Positions 10,123 to 18,477 of a stretch of 64,000 nucleotides of DNA are shown piece after piece; positions within the stretch are counted from its first letter, which is position 1; every line of letters begins with the position of its first letter. The stretch is from an uncultured Lachnospiraceae bacterium. Its GTDB lineage: Bacteria > Bacillota > Clostridia > Lachnospirales > Lachnospiraceae. The position numbers and the translations under genes were made by a program. Below the pieces are notes generated by a model. That model was given only the letters and a program-made list of their open reading frames with translations, searched no databases and had not been told where the DNA came from. The stretch covers positions 186,001 through 250,000 of the forward strand of contig CAMUMG010000001.1 of assembly GCA_947089905.1 (NCBI GenBank), in the 5' to 3' direction.

Positions 10123-11373
10123 GTGCTTGAGATTAAGATGAATGAATCAGAGTCTGCAGCAAAAATTCTTGTCATTGGAGTTGGAGGGGCAGGTAATAAT
10201 GCTGTAAATCGAATGATAGAAGAAAATATTATAGGTGTTGAATTTATTTGTGTTAATACGGACAAGCAGCATTTACATCGTTGTAAGGCATCGAAATGTA
10301 TTCAAATTGGTGAGAAACTGACAAAAGGGTTAGGTGCAGGAGCAAAGCCAGAGATTGGAGAAAAAGCAGCAGAGGAAAGTCAAGAAGAGTTAAAAGAAGT
10401 AATAAAAGGTGCAGATATGGTTTTTGTTACCTGTGGTATGGGGGGTGGAACAGGAACAGGAGCTGCGCCAGTAGTAGCACAGTTAGCAAAAGAGATGGGA
10501 ATTTTGACTGTCGGTATTGTTACAAAGCCATTTCGTTTTGAAGCAAAGCAGAGAATGAATAATGCAGTGAAAGGAATTGAACGGTTAAAGGATAATGTAG
10601 ATACATTGATCGTTATTCCAAATGATAAGCTTTTAGAAATTGTAGATCGTAGAACCACCATGCCAGAAGCACTTCGTAAAGCAGATGAGGTATTACAGCA
10701 AGGTGTACAGGGAATTACAGACTTAATTAACGTACCAGGTCTAATCAACTTAGATTTTGCAGATGTTAAAACAGTAATGAAAGATAAAGGAATTGCACAT
10801 ATTGGTATCGGAGTAGGCAATGGAGATGTTAAGTGTATGGACGCGGTAAAAGAAGCAATTGAATCTCCACTGTTAGAAACAACGATTTCAGGAGCAACCG
10901 ATATTATTCTCAATATTTCTGGAGATATTAGTTTAATTGAAGCAAATGAAGCAGCTTCTTATGTAGAGGAATTAGCTGGTGAAAGTGCTAATATTATTTT
11001 TGGTGCAATGTATGACGAAAACGCACAAGATCATGTAACAATTACAGTAATTGCAACAGGATTAGAAACACAGGCAAGTTCAGTAAAAACAGCTTCTTTT
11101 CTCAATAATAATGCTTCTACATCTAAAAGTCAGACAACAGGAAAGACGCTTCCATTTCCGGGAACACAATCAAAACCGACATCTGTTCCTTCAAATCCAA
11201 TTACATATCAACAAACAGGTACAAAGCCAGTACAACAGGGAGAGAATTTATTTTCTAGTAAAATATATAATCCGACAACAAATACAAATAAACCAATACA
11301 AAAACCGGCTATAAATCCAGAAGGTGAAATCAAAATTCCAAAATTTTTACAGAGAAATCGTAATAATAAATAA
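10123..11373 (+). CDS. ftsZ: Cell division GTPase FtsZ
   Basis: A 416-residue tubulin-like GTPase that polymerises into the division ring. The N-terminus shows [17 protein letters not shown] and the GTP-binding signature [10 protein letters not shown] lies near residue 106. [11 protein letters not shown] and NDKLLEI follow. After a glutamine- and proline-rich linker the tail ends in [14 protein letters not shown], the conserved peptide that binds membrane tethers. The start is GTG 10123, preceded by AAAGGAGGAACTAAT; an overlapping ATG at 10121 is out of frame and very short. About 190 bp separate it from ftsQ, so it may have its own promoter. A strong terminator follows. Confidence 0.97.
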   Translation: MLEIKMNESESAAKILVIGVGGAGNNAVNRMIEENIIGVEFICVNTDKQHLHRCKASKCIQIGEKLTKGLGAGAKPEIGEKAAEESQEELKEVIKGADMVFVTCGMGGGTGTGAAPVVAQLAKEMGILTVGIVTKPFRFEAKQRMNNAVKGIERLKDNVDTLIVIPNDKLLEIVDRRTTMPEALRKADEVLQQGVQGITDLINVPGLINLDFADVKTVMKDKGIAHIGIGVGNGDVKCMDAVKEAIESPLLETTISGATDIILNISGDISLIEANEAASYVEELAGESANIIFGAMYDENAQDHVTITVIATGLETQASSVKTASFLNNNASTSKSQTTGKTLPFPGTQSKPTSVPSNPITYQQTGTKPVQQGENLFSSKIYNPTTNTNKPIQKPAINPEGEIKIPKFLQRNRNNK

Positions 11374-11384
11374 AAATAAATATA

Positions 11385-11431
11385 AAATAACTGATTTTGA
11401 ACGAAAGATGTCAAAATCAGTTATTTTTTTT
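11385..11431 (+). terminator. Rho-independent terminator after ftsZ
   Basis: A perfect stem pairs AATAACTGATTTTGA with TCAAAATCAGTTATT across a 10-nt loop and is followed by a run of T. It closes the dcw cluster and separates it from the sporulation genes. Confidence 0.93.
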
Positions 11432-11500
11432 AATATTAAAAAGAAAAAAGTTGAATGAAAGAGAAATTTAGAACAGAAAAAATTAGTATTCAATCATAGT

Positions 11501-11533
11501 ATGACAAAATTTACTAATTAAATATGCTATACT
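11501..11533 (+). promoter_or_regulatory. spoIIG-type sigma-A promoter with 21-bp spacer and overlapping 0A-like box
   Basis: ATGACA (11501-11506) and TATACT (11528-11533) flank a 21-bp spacer, far longer than the usual 17. TGACAAA (11502-11508) overlaps the -35 and resembles the Spo0A box TGTCGAA at five of seven positions. In Bacillus subtilis the spoIIG promoter is known for an over-long (22-bp) spacer and Spo0A~P binding at the -35. The match is by eye and function is inferred. Confidence 0.5.
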
Positions 11534-11580
11534 TTTAGATGAAAATGACAAAAAGAAAATAGAATCGAGGCGACGCTTAT

Positions 11581-12471
11581 TTGAGGGTAAAAGTTTACCT
11601 AGATATCTTTTTTTTATGGAACTGGTGTCTGAATTTTGTTTTACTTACTATAACAGGATATACAATTAGACAAAAAGTTTCCCTGAAAAAAAGATTAATA
11701 GCAGCAGCAGTTGGTGCAGTATGTGCAATCGGTGCAATAATAGGAAAAAAAACTTTGCCCGCGATCATTTGTTATCTTGCTGCAATCTATCTTATGATAC
11801 GAATTGCATTTGGTTTTTATAGTATTTTACAAATGGTAAAAATAATTGTAGTTTTATTAACTACAGCATTTTGCATGGCAGGAATTTTACTTTCATTCTT
11901 TGAACAAGAAAAAAATTATATAAAACAAATAGTATGTATGCAGCTTGGAGAATGGAAAGGAAATGTAGTATTTGAAGTATTTTTAGGAATTAGTATTGTG
12001 TTGCCAATAGCTGCGTTTTTTTATTTTAGAAAGGTTATACCACAAACACAAGAATTTTTCTATCAAGTTACTTTAAGAAAAGGAGGATATCAATATAAGA
12101 CAGTTGGATATATGGATTCAGGAAATTCTTTAGTAGAACCTGTTACAAGACTTCCAGTAATTTTAATGGAAGCAGAAGAAATGAAAGAGTTTTTACATAC
12201 TCCCGTTCCATTAGAAGGAGAGATTCCAATAGAACAAGGATTTTTATGGCAAGCAGTTCCATATCATTCGGCAGGAAAAGAACATGGAATTTTATGGGGA
12301 TTAAAGTTAGACGAATTAATTTTAGAAAAAGACGGAGAGCAATGGAAAACTAATCAAGTCATGGCGGCAGCCTGCCATCACTTATTTTCTGAGGTACGAA
12401 AGAAAGAAGGCTATTCGGTTTTACTGCATCGCAGTTTTACTAATTTTAAAAAAAATTGCCTTCTGCCATAA
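11581..12471 (+). CDS. spoIIGA: Sigma-E processing peptidase SpoIIGA
   Basis: A membrane aspartic protease of 296 residues that cleaves the pro-sequence of SigE in the mother cell after a signal from the forespore. The N-terminal half holds about five membrane segments, starting YLDIFFLWNWCLNFVLLTI. The C-terminal half carries the catalytic aspartate in YMDSGNSLVEP (D179). The start is a TTG at 11581: no ATG or GTG fits, and the family begins with the MKIYLD-like peptide encoded right here. The SD is poor. It lies 32 bp upstream of sigE, the classic spoIIG operon, and is probably induced at sporulation onset from the promoter at 11501-11533. Confidence 0.93.
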   Translation: MRVKVYLDIFFLWNWCLNFVLLTITGYTIRQKVSLKKRLIAAAVGAVCAIGAIIGKKTLPAIICYLAAIYLMIRIAFGFYSILQMVKIIVVLLTTAFCMAGILLSFFEQEKNYIKQIVCMQLGEWKGNVVFEVFLGISIVLPIAAFFYFRKVIPQTQEFFYQVTLRKGGYQYKTVGYMDSGNSLVEPVTRLPVILMEAEEMKEFLHTPVPLEGEIPIEQGFLWQAVPYHSAGKEHGILWGLKLDELILEKDGEQWKTNQVMAAACHHLFSEVRKKEGYSVLLHRSFTNFKKNCLLP

Positions 12472-12503
12472 AAAATCAGAAAAAATAGATGGAGGGATAA
12501 CAA

Positions 12504-13247
12504 ATGTTATTTAAAATATCAGTACAAAATAAATTTCAATTTCGGATGATACCAAATTTAAAGAGTCTGCTATTTGGAACAGAAAGTGATATTCACTATA
12601 TTGGTGGAGCAGAGATTTTACCACCACCACTGGAAGTAGAAGAAGAAGCAGAAGCGATAAAAAGACTGTGTGAACAAGATGATCCACAGGCAAAAGCAAC
12701 CCTAGTTGAACATAATTTACGACTGGTAGTTTACATAGCAAAGCGATTTGACAATACAGGAGTTGGGGTGGAAGATTTAATCTCTATTGGAACAATCGGA
12801 CTTATTAAGGCAATTAATACATTTAATCCAGATAAAAATATTAAACTTGCTACGTATGCGTCTAGATGTATAGAGAATGAAATTTTAATGTATTTAAGAA
12901 GAAATAATAAGACAAGATTAGAAGTATCAATAGATGAACCATTAAATGTAGATTGGGATGGAAATGAATTATTACTTTCAGATATTTTAGGCACAGAAGA
13001 AGATGCAGTTTCTAAAAATATGGAAGATGAAGTTGATAAGCGTCTTTTAAATCGAGCTTTAACGAAATTAACAGACAGAGAAAAAATGATTGTTCAGCTT
13101 CGCTTTGGATTAAATACAGTAGATGGTACAGAACGAACACAAAAAGAGGTTGCAGATCTTTTAGGAATTTCCCAATCCTATATTTCAAGACTAGAAAAGA
13201 AAATTATGAAACGACTAAAAAAAGAGATGCTACGTCTGGAAGAATAA
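12504..13247 (+). CDS. sigE: RNA polymerase sigma-E factor (SigE), pro-protein
   Basis: A 247-residue sigma-70-family factor that controls early mother-cell genes. It has a short N-terminal pro-sequence, then [12 protein letters not shown], region 2 ([37 protein letters not shown]) and region 4 with a helix-turn-helix ([22 protein letters not shown]). The pro-sequence is expected to be removed by SpoIIGA, encoded directly upstream. GGAGG lies 9 nt upstream of ATG 12504. Its length and position after spoIIGA distinguish it from SigK and SigG. Confidence 0.96.
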   Translation: MLFKISVQNKFQFRMIPNLKSLLFGTESDIHYIGGAEILPPPLEVEEEAEAIKRLCEQDDPQAKATLVEHNLRLVVYIAKRFDNTGVGVEDLISIGTIGLIKAINTFNPDKNIKLATYASRCIENEILMYLRRNNKTRLEVSIDEPLNVDWDGNELLLSDILGTEEDAVSKNMEDEVDKRLLNRALTKLTDREKMIVQLRFGLNTVDGTERTQKEVADLLGISQSYISRLEKKIMKRLKKEMLRLEE

Positions 13248-13315
13248 AAATTTTAGTTGATTATTTAAGCATAGAACAGTACAATAACAAATAGGAAACT
13301 ATTTGGGAGGAAACT

Positions 13316-14905
13316 ATGAAAGTAATGTTTATTGGAGCTGCCCATGAAGTTACAGGCAGTTGTCATTATTTAGAGGCTTGCGGGAAACATCTGCTTATTG
13401 ACTGTGGAATGGAACAGGGAGCAGATGTCTATGAAAATCAGGATCTTCCCGTTCAGGCATCAGAAATCGACTATGTCTTACTGACACATGCTCATATTGA
13501 TCATTCAGGACTGCTTCCACTATTATATAGTCATGGCTTTCGTGGGACAGTACTTACTACTCCAGCTTCTTGTGATCTATGTGATATTATGTTAAAAGAT
13601 AGTGCTCATATTCAAATGTTTGAAGCTGAATGGCGAAATCGTAAGGCAAAGCGTGCAGGAGAACCACCGTTTGTTCCATTATATGAAATGAAAGATGCCG
13701 AAGGAGTATTAAAATTATTTCAGGCTTGTCCATATGAACAGCCTTATTTCTTAACAGAAGGAATTTCAGTTCGTTTTTCGGATGTTGGTCATCTTTTGGG
13801 TTCTGCAAGTATTGAGCTTACAGTAGAAGAAAATGGTGTTCGAAAAGTGATTGTATTTTCAGGAGATATTGGGAATATCAATCAACCCTTAATTAAAGAT
13901 CCCACCTATTTAGAAGGTGCAGATTATGTAATTATGGAATCAACTTATGGAGATCGTATTCATAAAGAATCAAAAGACTATACATTAGAACTGGCAAAAA
14001 TTATTCAAGAAACATTTGATAAAGGTGGAAATGTAGTAATTCCATCATTTGCTGTAGGAAGAACTCAAGAAATTCTTTACTTTTTACGAAAGATAAAACA
14101 GGAGGGCCTTCTTTTAAAATATCCTCAGTTTGAGGTCTATGTAGATAGTCCATTAGCGATTGAAGCCACGCAGATATTCCATAAAAATATGGCAGCATGT
14201 TTTGATGAAGAGGCAATGGAATTGGTAAATCGTGGAATTAATCCTATTTCTTTTGAGGGATTAAAAGTGACTGTAACCAGTGAAGAATCAAAACAGATCA
14301 ATACCAATCAAATTCCAAAAGTCATTCTTTCTGCTTCTGGTATGTGTGAGGCAGGAAGAATTCGACATCATTTAAAGCATAATCTTTGGAGAGAAGAGTG
14401 TACAATTTTATTTGTAGGATATCAGGCAGTCGGAACATTAGGGCGTTCTATTTTAGATGGTGTAAAACAAGTTAAATTATTTGGAGAAACGATTGATGTC
14501 AAAGCGAGGATTGAAAAATTAGATGGCATCAGCGGACATGCAGATAGAGAGGGATTGATTCGTTGGCTTTTAGCATTTTCTCCAAAGCCTGAGAGAGTAT
14601 TTATTGTACATGGAGAAGATAAAGTATGTGATATGTTTGCACAAAGTTTACAAGAAGAATATCAATTTTGTACGACTGCTCCCTACTCAGGAGACTGCTA
14701 TAATTTACTAACAAACAAAAAGATAAAATCAGGACTTATCGTTAAAAAACAAGCAAAAAAGATACAAAATAGTGTTTTTGCAAGATTACTTGCTGCTGGA
14801 GGTCGTTTAATGGCAGTTATTAAACATAATGAGGGAGGAGCAAATAAAGATCTTGCAAAATTTGCAGATCAAATTAATGCTCTATGTGATAAATGGGATC
14901 GATAA
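13316..14905 (+). CDS. MBL-fold, beta-CASP RNA-processing metallohydrolase
   Basis: A 529-residue metallo-beta-lactamase-fold protein with a beta-CASP insertion, related to CPSF73/TTHA0252-like RNases. The zinc motif is HAHIDH (H58, H60, D62, H63) in VLLTHAHIDHSGLLP. DVGHLLGSASI, VFSGDIGN, SFAVGRTQEILYFL, the beta-CASP SASGMCEAGRIRHH block and SGHADREGLIRWL follow in order. Proteins of this group are endo- or exoribonucleases; the substrate is unknown here. It lies between sigE and sigG, has its own GGGAGG SD and is followed by a terminator. A sporulation role is possible only by position. Confidence 0.88.
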   Translation: MKVMFIGAAHEVTGSCHYLEACGKHLLIDCGMEQGADVYENQDLPVQASEIDYVLLTHAHIDHSGLLPLLYSHGFRGTVLTTPASCDLCDIMLKDSAHIQMFEAEWRNRKAKRAGEPPFVPLYEMKDAEGVLKLFQACPYEQPYFLTEGISVRFSDVGHLLGSASIELTVEENGVRKVIVFSGDIGNINQPLIKDPTYLEGADYVIMESTYGDRIHKESKDYTLELAKIIQETFDKGGNVVIPSFAVGRTQEILYFLRKIKQEGLLLKYPQFEVYVDSPLAIEATQIFHKNMAACFDEEAMELVNRGINPISFEGLKVTVTSEESKQINTNQIPKVILSASGMCEAGRIRHHLKHNLWREECTILFVGYQAVGTLGRSILDGVKQVKLFGETIDVKARIEKLDGISGHADREGLIRWLLAFSPKPERVFIVHGEDKVCDMFAQSLQEEYQFCTTAPYSGDCYNLLTNKKIKSGLIVKKQAKKIQNSVFARLLAAGGRLMAVIKHNEGGANKDLAKFADQINALCDKWDR

Positions 14906-14918
14906 AAGAATAAAAGAT

Positions 14919-14963
14919 AAAAACTGTCCGATAGAACTTAAAAAGTATCGAGCAGTTTTTTTA
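14919..14963 (+). terminator. Rho-independent terminator upstream of sigG
   Basis: AAAACTG pairs with CAGTTTT and CGATA with TATCG across a small internal loop, followed by a T-run. It closes the metallohydrolase transcript, so sigG is likely transcribed from its own promoter. Confidence 0.85.
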
Positions 14964-15009
14964 TTGGAAATAATTGCATTACATATAAAAGGAATAAAGA
15001 ATGAAAATT

Positions 15010-15048
15010 CCGTAAATCATTTACTGTGCAAGTAAATGATTCGGAGGT
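15010..15048 (+). promoter_or_regulatory. 5'-leader hairpin abutting the sigG Shine-Dalgarno sequence
   Basis: AATCATTTACT (15015-15025) pairs perfectly with AGTAAATGATT (15031-15041) around a 5-nt loop. CCG (15010-15012) can extend the stem by pairing with CGG (15042-15044), which includes the first Gs of the SD GGAGGT (15043-15048). The sigG start codon is at 15055. In B. subtilis sigG translation is reported to be damped by a leader stem-loop; a similar role here is inferred. Confidence 0.6.
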
Positions 15049-15054
15049 AATTGT

Positions 15055-15837
15055 ATGGCTCTTTATAAGGTTGAAATATGCGGAGTAAATACATCAAAAC
15101 TGCCGCTGTTAACCACACAGGAAAAGGCAGAATTGTTTGACAAGATAAGACAGGGGGATAAAGAAGCCAGAGAATTATACATTAAGGGCAATCTGCGTTT
15201 GGTTTTAAGTATTATACAACGCTTTTCTGGAAGCAATGAAAATGTGGATGACCTATTTCAAATTGGCTGTATTGGCTTAATGAAAGCAATTGATAATTTT
15301 GATATATCTCAAGGAGTAAAATTTTCTACCTATGCAGTTCCAATGATTATTGGAGAAATTCGAAGATATTTAAGAGATAATAATGCAATCCGGGTTTCTA
15401 GATCTCTTCGGGATACGGCTTATAAGGCAATTTATGCAAAAGAGGCTCTGATGAAACAGACAAATAAAGAGCCTTCTGTAGAAGAAATTGCAAAAGAAAT
15501 TGGAATTTCAGCCGAAGAAATTGTTGGAGCACTTGATGCCATTCAAAGTCCAGTATCTCTTTATGAACCAGTTTATTCAGAAGGAGGAGATACTTTATAT
15601 ATTATGGATCAAGTAAGTGATAAAAAGAGCAAAGAGGAAAATTGGGTGGAAGAAATTTCGTTAAAAGAGGCTATGGCAAGACTTTCTCCAAGAGAAAATA
15701 ATATTATCAATCTGAGATTTTTTCAAGGGAAAACACAAATGGAAGTAGCAGAAGAAATTCATATTTCTCAGGCTCAAGTAAGCCGTCTGGAAAAAAGTGC
15801 TCTAAAATGTATGAAAAATTATCTGAAAGAAAAGTAA
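15055..15837 (+). CDS. sigG: RNA polymerase sigma-G factor (SigG)
   Basis: A 260-residue sigma-70-family factor that drives late forespore genes. The N-terminus MALYKVEICGVNTSKLP is the diagnostic SigG peptide that takes part in anti-sigma control. Region 2 (NLRLVLSIIQRFSGSNENVDDLFQIGCIGLMKAI), region 3 (EPSVEEIAKEIGIS) and region 4 (MEVAEEIHISQAQVSRLEK) follow. ATG 15055 follows GGAGGT directly. A perfect hairpin abuts that SD, suggesting reduced translation. It is separated from sigE by the beta-CASP gene, whereas in many spore formers sigE and sigG are adjacent. Confidence 0.97.
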   Translation: MALYKVEICGVNTSKLPLLTTQEKAELFDKIRQGDKEARELYIKGNLRLVLSIIQRFSGSNENVDDLFQIGCIGLMKAIDNFDISQGVKFSTYAVPMIIGEIRRYLRDNNAIRVSRSLRDTAYKAIYAKEALMKQTNKEPSVEEIAKEIGISAEEIVGALDAIQSPVSLYEPVYSEGGDTLYIMDQVSDKKSKEENWVEEISLKEAMARLSPRENNIINLRFFQGKTQMEVAEEIHISQAQVSRLEKSALKCMKNYLKEK

Positions 15838-15858
15838 TCTTGATTTCAAATATTATCC

Positions 15859-15887
15859 TTGACCATCAAATGTAAAAATGCTATAAT
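15859..15887 (+). promoter_or_regulatory. Sigma-A promoter of the mrp operon
   Basis: TTGACC (15859-15864) and TATAAT (15882-15887) lie exactly 17 bp apart. This is the best consensus promoter in the window. It sits about 200 bp upstream of the first antiporter gene, leaving a long leader. Confidence 0.85.
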
Positions 15888-15923
15888 ACAATCTTCGATA
15901 GTACCTTTCATAATTTGCAACTT

Positions 15924-15948
15924 GAGGAATGGAAAATGTCCATTCCTC
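15924..15948 (+). promoter_or_regulatory. Leader hairpin upstream of mrp operon
   Basis: GAGGAATGGA and TCCATTCCTC form a perfect 10-bp stem with loop AAATG, about 30 nt into the predicted transcript. No T-run follows, so it is not a normal terminator; it may stabilise the mRNA or be a regulatory leader element. I recognise no riboswitch. Confidence 0.5.
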
Positions 15949-16085
15949 TCCTTACGATGTATAAGAAAAGATACATAAAAATAAGCATGACACAGGAAAT
16001 AAAGGGGATGAGTGGATTGCGATAGAGATAGAAAATAGAAACAAAATTTTTTTATACTGACAAAATGTCGGAAAGGAAAGAAAAA

Positions 16086-16544
16086 ATGTTTCTTTTATAT
16101 GTTGTTTTCTGGATTATATTAAATGGGAAATTCACATTAGAAATTATCCTATTTGGTTTTGTTATTGCTGCAGCATTATATTGGTTTATTTGTAAGTATA
16201 TGGATTATAATCCTAAAACAGATCTTAAGATTTTAAAAAATTTAATTTTGGGACTTGGCTATATAGGAGTTCTTATCTGGGAAATTGTAAAGGCAAATCT
16301 TGTGGTTATCCAACTAATTTATACACAAAAATACGAAGTAGAACCTGTTGTAGTAACATTTCGTACCGATTTAAAATCCGAAACGGCACGTTTTGTATTG
16401 GCAAATTCTATTACTTTAACTCCTGGAACAATTACAGTGACAATGGAAGGAAATGAATTTTGTGTTCACTGTCTGGATCGAGAGATGGCAGATGGATTAA
16501 AAGATTCTATTTTTGTTCATCTACTAAGAAAGATGGAAGCCTGA
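16086..16544 (+). CDS. mrpE: Mrp-type Na+/H+ antiporter subunit E
   Basis: A 152-residue membrane protein of the MnhE/MrpE family. Two or three N-terminal helices (LYVVFWIILNGKFTLEIILFGFVIAAALY) precede the conserved cytoplasmic part ending FRTDLKSETARFVLANSITLTPGTITVTMEGNEFCVHCLD, the family hallmark. I chose ATG 16086, 7 codons inside the longest frame, because GGAAAGGA stands at the right distance. It opens an operon in the order E-F-G-B(N)-B-C-D-D-D-D, encoding a cation/proton antiporter. Confidence 0.9.
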   Translation: MFLLYVVFWIILNGKFTLEIILFGFVIAAALYWFICKYMDYNPKTDLKILKNLILGLGYIGVLIWEIVKANLVVIQLIYTQKYEVEPVVVTFRTDLKSETARFVLANSITLTPGTITVTMEGNEFCVHCLDREMADGLKDSIFVHLLRKMEA

Positions 16545-16556
16545 AAGGAGAATACT

Positions 16557-16874
16557 ATGTGGGAAAATGCAAGCAATCTGTTGCTCAAAGGGGCAGTGAT
16601 TGTTTTAGCACTACTGATTATATGCTGTTTGATTCGGGTGATCCGTGGACCAAAGATTGTAGATCGGATTATTGCTGTCAATATGATTGGAACAATGACC
16701 ATTATAATTATTGCAATTTTATCTGTGCTTATGAAAGAAAGTTATTTGTTAGATGTTAGTCTAATTTATGCAATGATTAGCTTCTTAGCTGTTGTAGTGC
16801 TCTCAAAAGTGTATTTAGGTGTTTATCGAGAGCGAATGGAAAAGAAAAAAAAGGAGGATGAAAAACATGTTTGA
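16557..16874 (+). CDS. mrpF: Mrp-type Na+/H+ antiporter subunit F
   Basis: A 105-residue protein with three membrane helices and the MnhF signature IRVIRGPKIVDRIIAVNMIGT. AAAGGAG precedes ATG 16557, 12 bp after mrpE. The C-terminal tail is strongly charged (ERMEKKKKEDEKHV) and its end overlaps the start of mrpG by 8 bp, indicating coupled translation. Within the complex MrpF is a small membrane subunit of the E-F-G module. Confidence 0.9.
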   Translation: MWENASNLLLKGAVIVLALLIICCLIRVIRGPKIVDRIIAVNMIGTMTIIIIAILSVLMKESYLLDVSLIYAMISFLAVVVLSKVYLGVYRERMEKKKKEDEKHV

Positions 16875-17190
16875 TTTCATTCAACTAATTGTAGCTGCTA
16901 TTTTTCTTTTATCAGGACTTTTTGTATCAATTAGTGCTACTTTTGGTATTTTTAAATTTACTTCTCCACTAAAACGAATTCATTCGGCAGCAATGGGAGA
17001 TACATTAGGAATCTCGTTATGCTTTTTAGGATTAATTATTCTATCAGGATTTCATTTTTCAAGTCTAAAACTTTTTTTAATTTTGATTTTCCTTTGGTTT
17101 GCAAGTCCAGTATCTAGTCATTTACTGACAAGATTAGAACTTACAATAGATGAAGATGCTAAACAGGAATGTGAGGTGATGAAACAATGA
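16867..17190 (+). CDS. mrpG: Mrp-type Na+/H+ antiporter subunit G
   Basis: A 107-residue protein with three membrane helices and the MnhG/PhaG pattern FVSISATFGIFKFTSPLKRIHSAAMGDTLGI. ATG 16867 is preferred; AAGGAGG lies at 16852-16858 with good spacing, whereas ATG 16858 would be too close. Its TGA overlaps the next ATG (ATGA), so the genes are translationally coupled. Confidence 0.9.
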   Translation: MFDFIQLIVAAIFLLSGLFVSISATFGIFKFTSPLKRIHSAAMGDTLGISLCFLGLIILSGFHFSSLKLFLILIFLWFASPVSSHLLTRLELTIDEDAKQECEVMKQ

Positions 17191-17456
17191 ATGTTCTAAT
17201 ATTGATTTTATTGGGATTTTTAATTGTTTGTGCACTCTCTGTCTGTTTAAATAAAAATCTACTTACTTCTATTGTAATTTTTATGTCTTATAGTGTAATT
17301 ATGTGTATTATCTGGATTGTATTAGAATCACCAGATCTTGCAATTACAGAGGCAGCCGTCGGTGCAGGGGTTACCAGTGTACTATTTTTTATTACCTTAA
17401 AAAAGATTCATGCAATGAAGGAGGAATCTGAAGATGAAAATAAACCCAAAATATGA
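17187..17456 (+). CDS. Mrp/Mbh-type subunit, DUF4040 (MrpB N-terminal) domain
   Basis: An 89-residue protein with three membrane helices and the DUF4040 signature SPDLAITEAAVGAGVTSVLFFITL. In standard Mrp systems this domain is fused to the end of MrpA; in Mbh-like and Thermotoga/Pyrococcus-type clusters it is a separate small gene, as here. It starts in an ATGA overlap with mrpG and overlaps the following mrpB by 23 bp. Confidence 0.88.
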   Translation: MNVLILILLGFLIVCALSVCLNKNLLTSIVIFMSYSVIMCIIWIVLESPDLAITEAAVGAGVTSVLFFITLKKIHAMKEESEDENKPKI

Positions 17457-18474
17457 AACTTCAAAATGGAGAAAGTTTGAACGTTGGGTAGATGGAGATT
17501 CGATTCCTACTGAAGCTGAAATCGAAGAGAAATTAGAAAATACCACAAATTTAAAAGATGGATCAAAAAAAGGAAATAATAAAAAAAAGGAAGATTTACA
17601 GGAAGTAGAAGAAACCGATTTAGAAGATATTCTTGCCGCATATAGACAACAGGAAATGAACGATTTTTACACCCAATATAAAAATTGGCCAAAGACAAAG
17701 GGACTTCGTTTATTTAAGCGTATTTATAATTTAATTGCAGTTATAGTATGTGTCAGTATGATTTTAGTACTTTTAACGGTTGTTTCCTATTTACCAAAGT
17801 TTGGTGATATGGCTAACCCAGCAAATAATGAAGTTACAAAGCGTTATATTGAAAATGGATTAGAGGAAACAGGAGCAGTCAATATTGTAGCAGGCATGAT
17901 CTTAGATTATCGTGCATTTGATACGTTAGGAGAATCCCATGTACTTTTTATCGCTGCCTGTTGTGTTTTGATTTTACTTCGAATTGATTATGGAAAAGAT
18001 GGAAAGCCAACCAGTGAAAAAATTGCAGAAGAAGAAAATGATCGTAATTATGAGCCTAAAAATGATAAAATTCTGCAAAAGACAGCGTTTGTCTTAGTCC
18101 CGCCAATTATTCTTTTTGGCATCTATATTATACTAAATGGACATTTATCACCGGGTGGAGGATTTTCTGGAGGCGCTATTATTGGTGCTGGACTGATTCT
18201 TTATCTCAATGCTTTTGGATTTAAAAAGACGCAACGTTTTCTTTCTTATCGTTTATTTCAAAAAGTGACTCTAGTAGCTTTATTATTTTATTCAGCAGCA
18301 AAGACATATTCTTTTTATACAGGAGCAAATCATTTAAAAAATATGATTCCAAAGGGAACTGCGGGAAATATTTTAAGTAGTGGTCTGATTTTACCACTAA
18401 ATATTTGTGTAGGTATGGTGGTTGCCTGTACGATGTACAGTTTTTACTGTATGTTCCGAAAAGGAGGAATGTAG
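17434..18474 (+). CDS. mrpB: Mrp-type antiporter subunit B with long charged N-terminal extension
   Basis: A 346-residue protein. The C-terminal third is an MnhB domain (PPIILFGIYIILNGHLSPGGGFSGGAIIGAGLILYL plus later helices). The first 90 residues are very hydrophilic, with a Lys/Glu-rich stretch, followed by a membrane helix (IYNLIAVIVCVSMILVLLTVVSYL) and a loop before another helix, similar to the MbhE-like part of membrane hydrogenase clusters. It looks like a fusion of an MbhE-type subunit with MnhB. An AAGGAGG SD lies inside the preceding gene. The charged extension is unusual and of unknown role. Confidence 0.85.
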   Translation: MKINPKYETSKWRKFERWVDGDSIPTEAEIEEKLENTTNLKDGSKKGNNKKKEDLQEVEETDLEDILAAYRQQEMNDFYTQYKNWPKTKGLRLFKRIYNLIAVIVCVSMILVLLTVVSYLPKFGDMANPANNEVTKRYIENGLEETGAVNIVAGMILDYRAFDTLGESHVLFIAACCVLILLRIDYGKDGKPTSEKIAEEENDRNYEPKNDKILQKTAFVLVPPIILFGIYIILNGHLSPGGGFSGGAIIGAGLILYLNAFGFKKTQRFLSYRLFQKVTLVALLFYSAAKTYSFYTGANHLKNMIPKGTAGNILSSGLILPLNICVGMVVACTMYSFYCMFRKGGM

Positions 18475-18477
18475 GTT

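Noticed and set aside
10380..10913. 177-codon minus-strand ORF opposite ftsZ
   Set aside because: Shadow of ftsZ codon structure, without SD or recognisable product.
16460..16759. 99-codon ORF overlapping mrpE and mrpF
   Set aside because: Out of frame with both antiporter genes, no SD, composition unlike a real protein.
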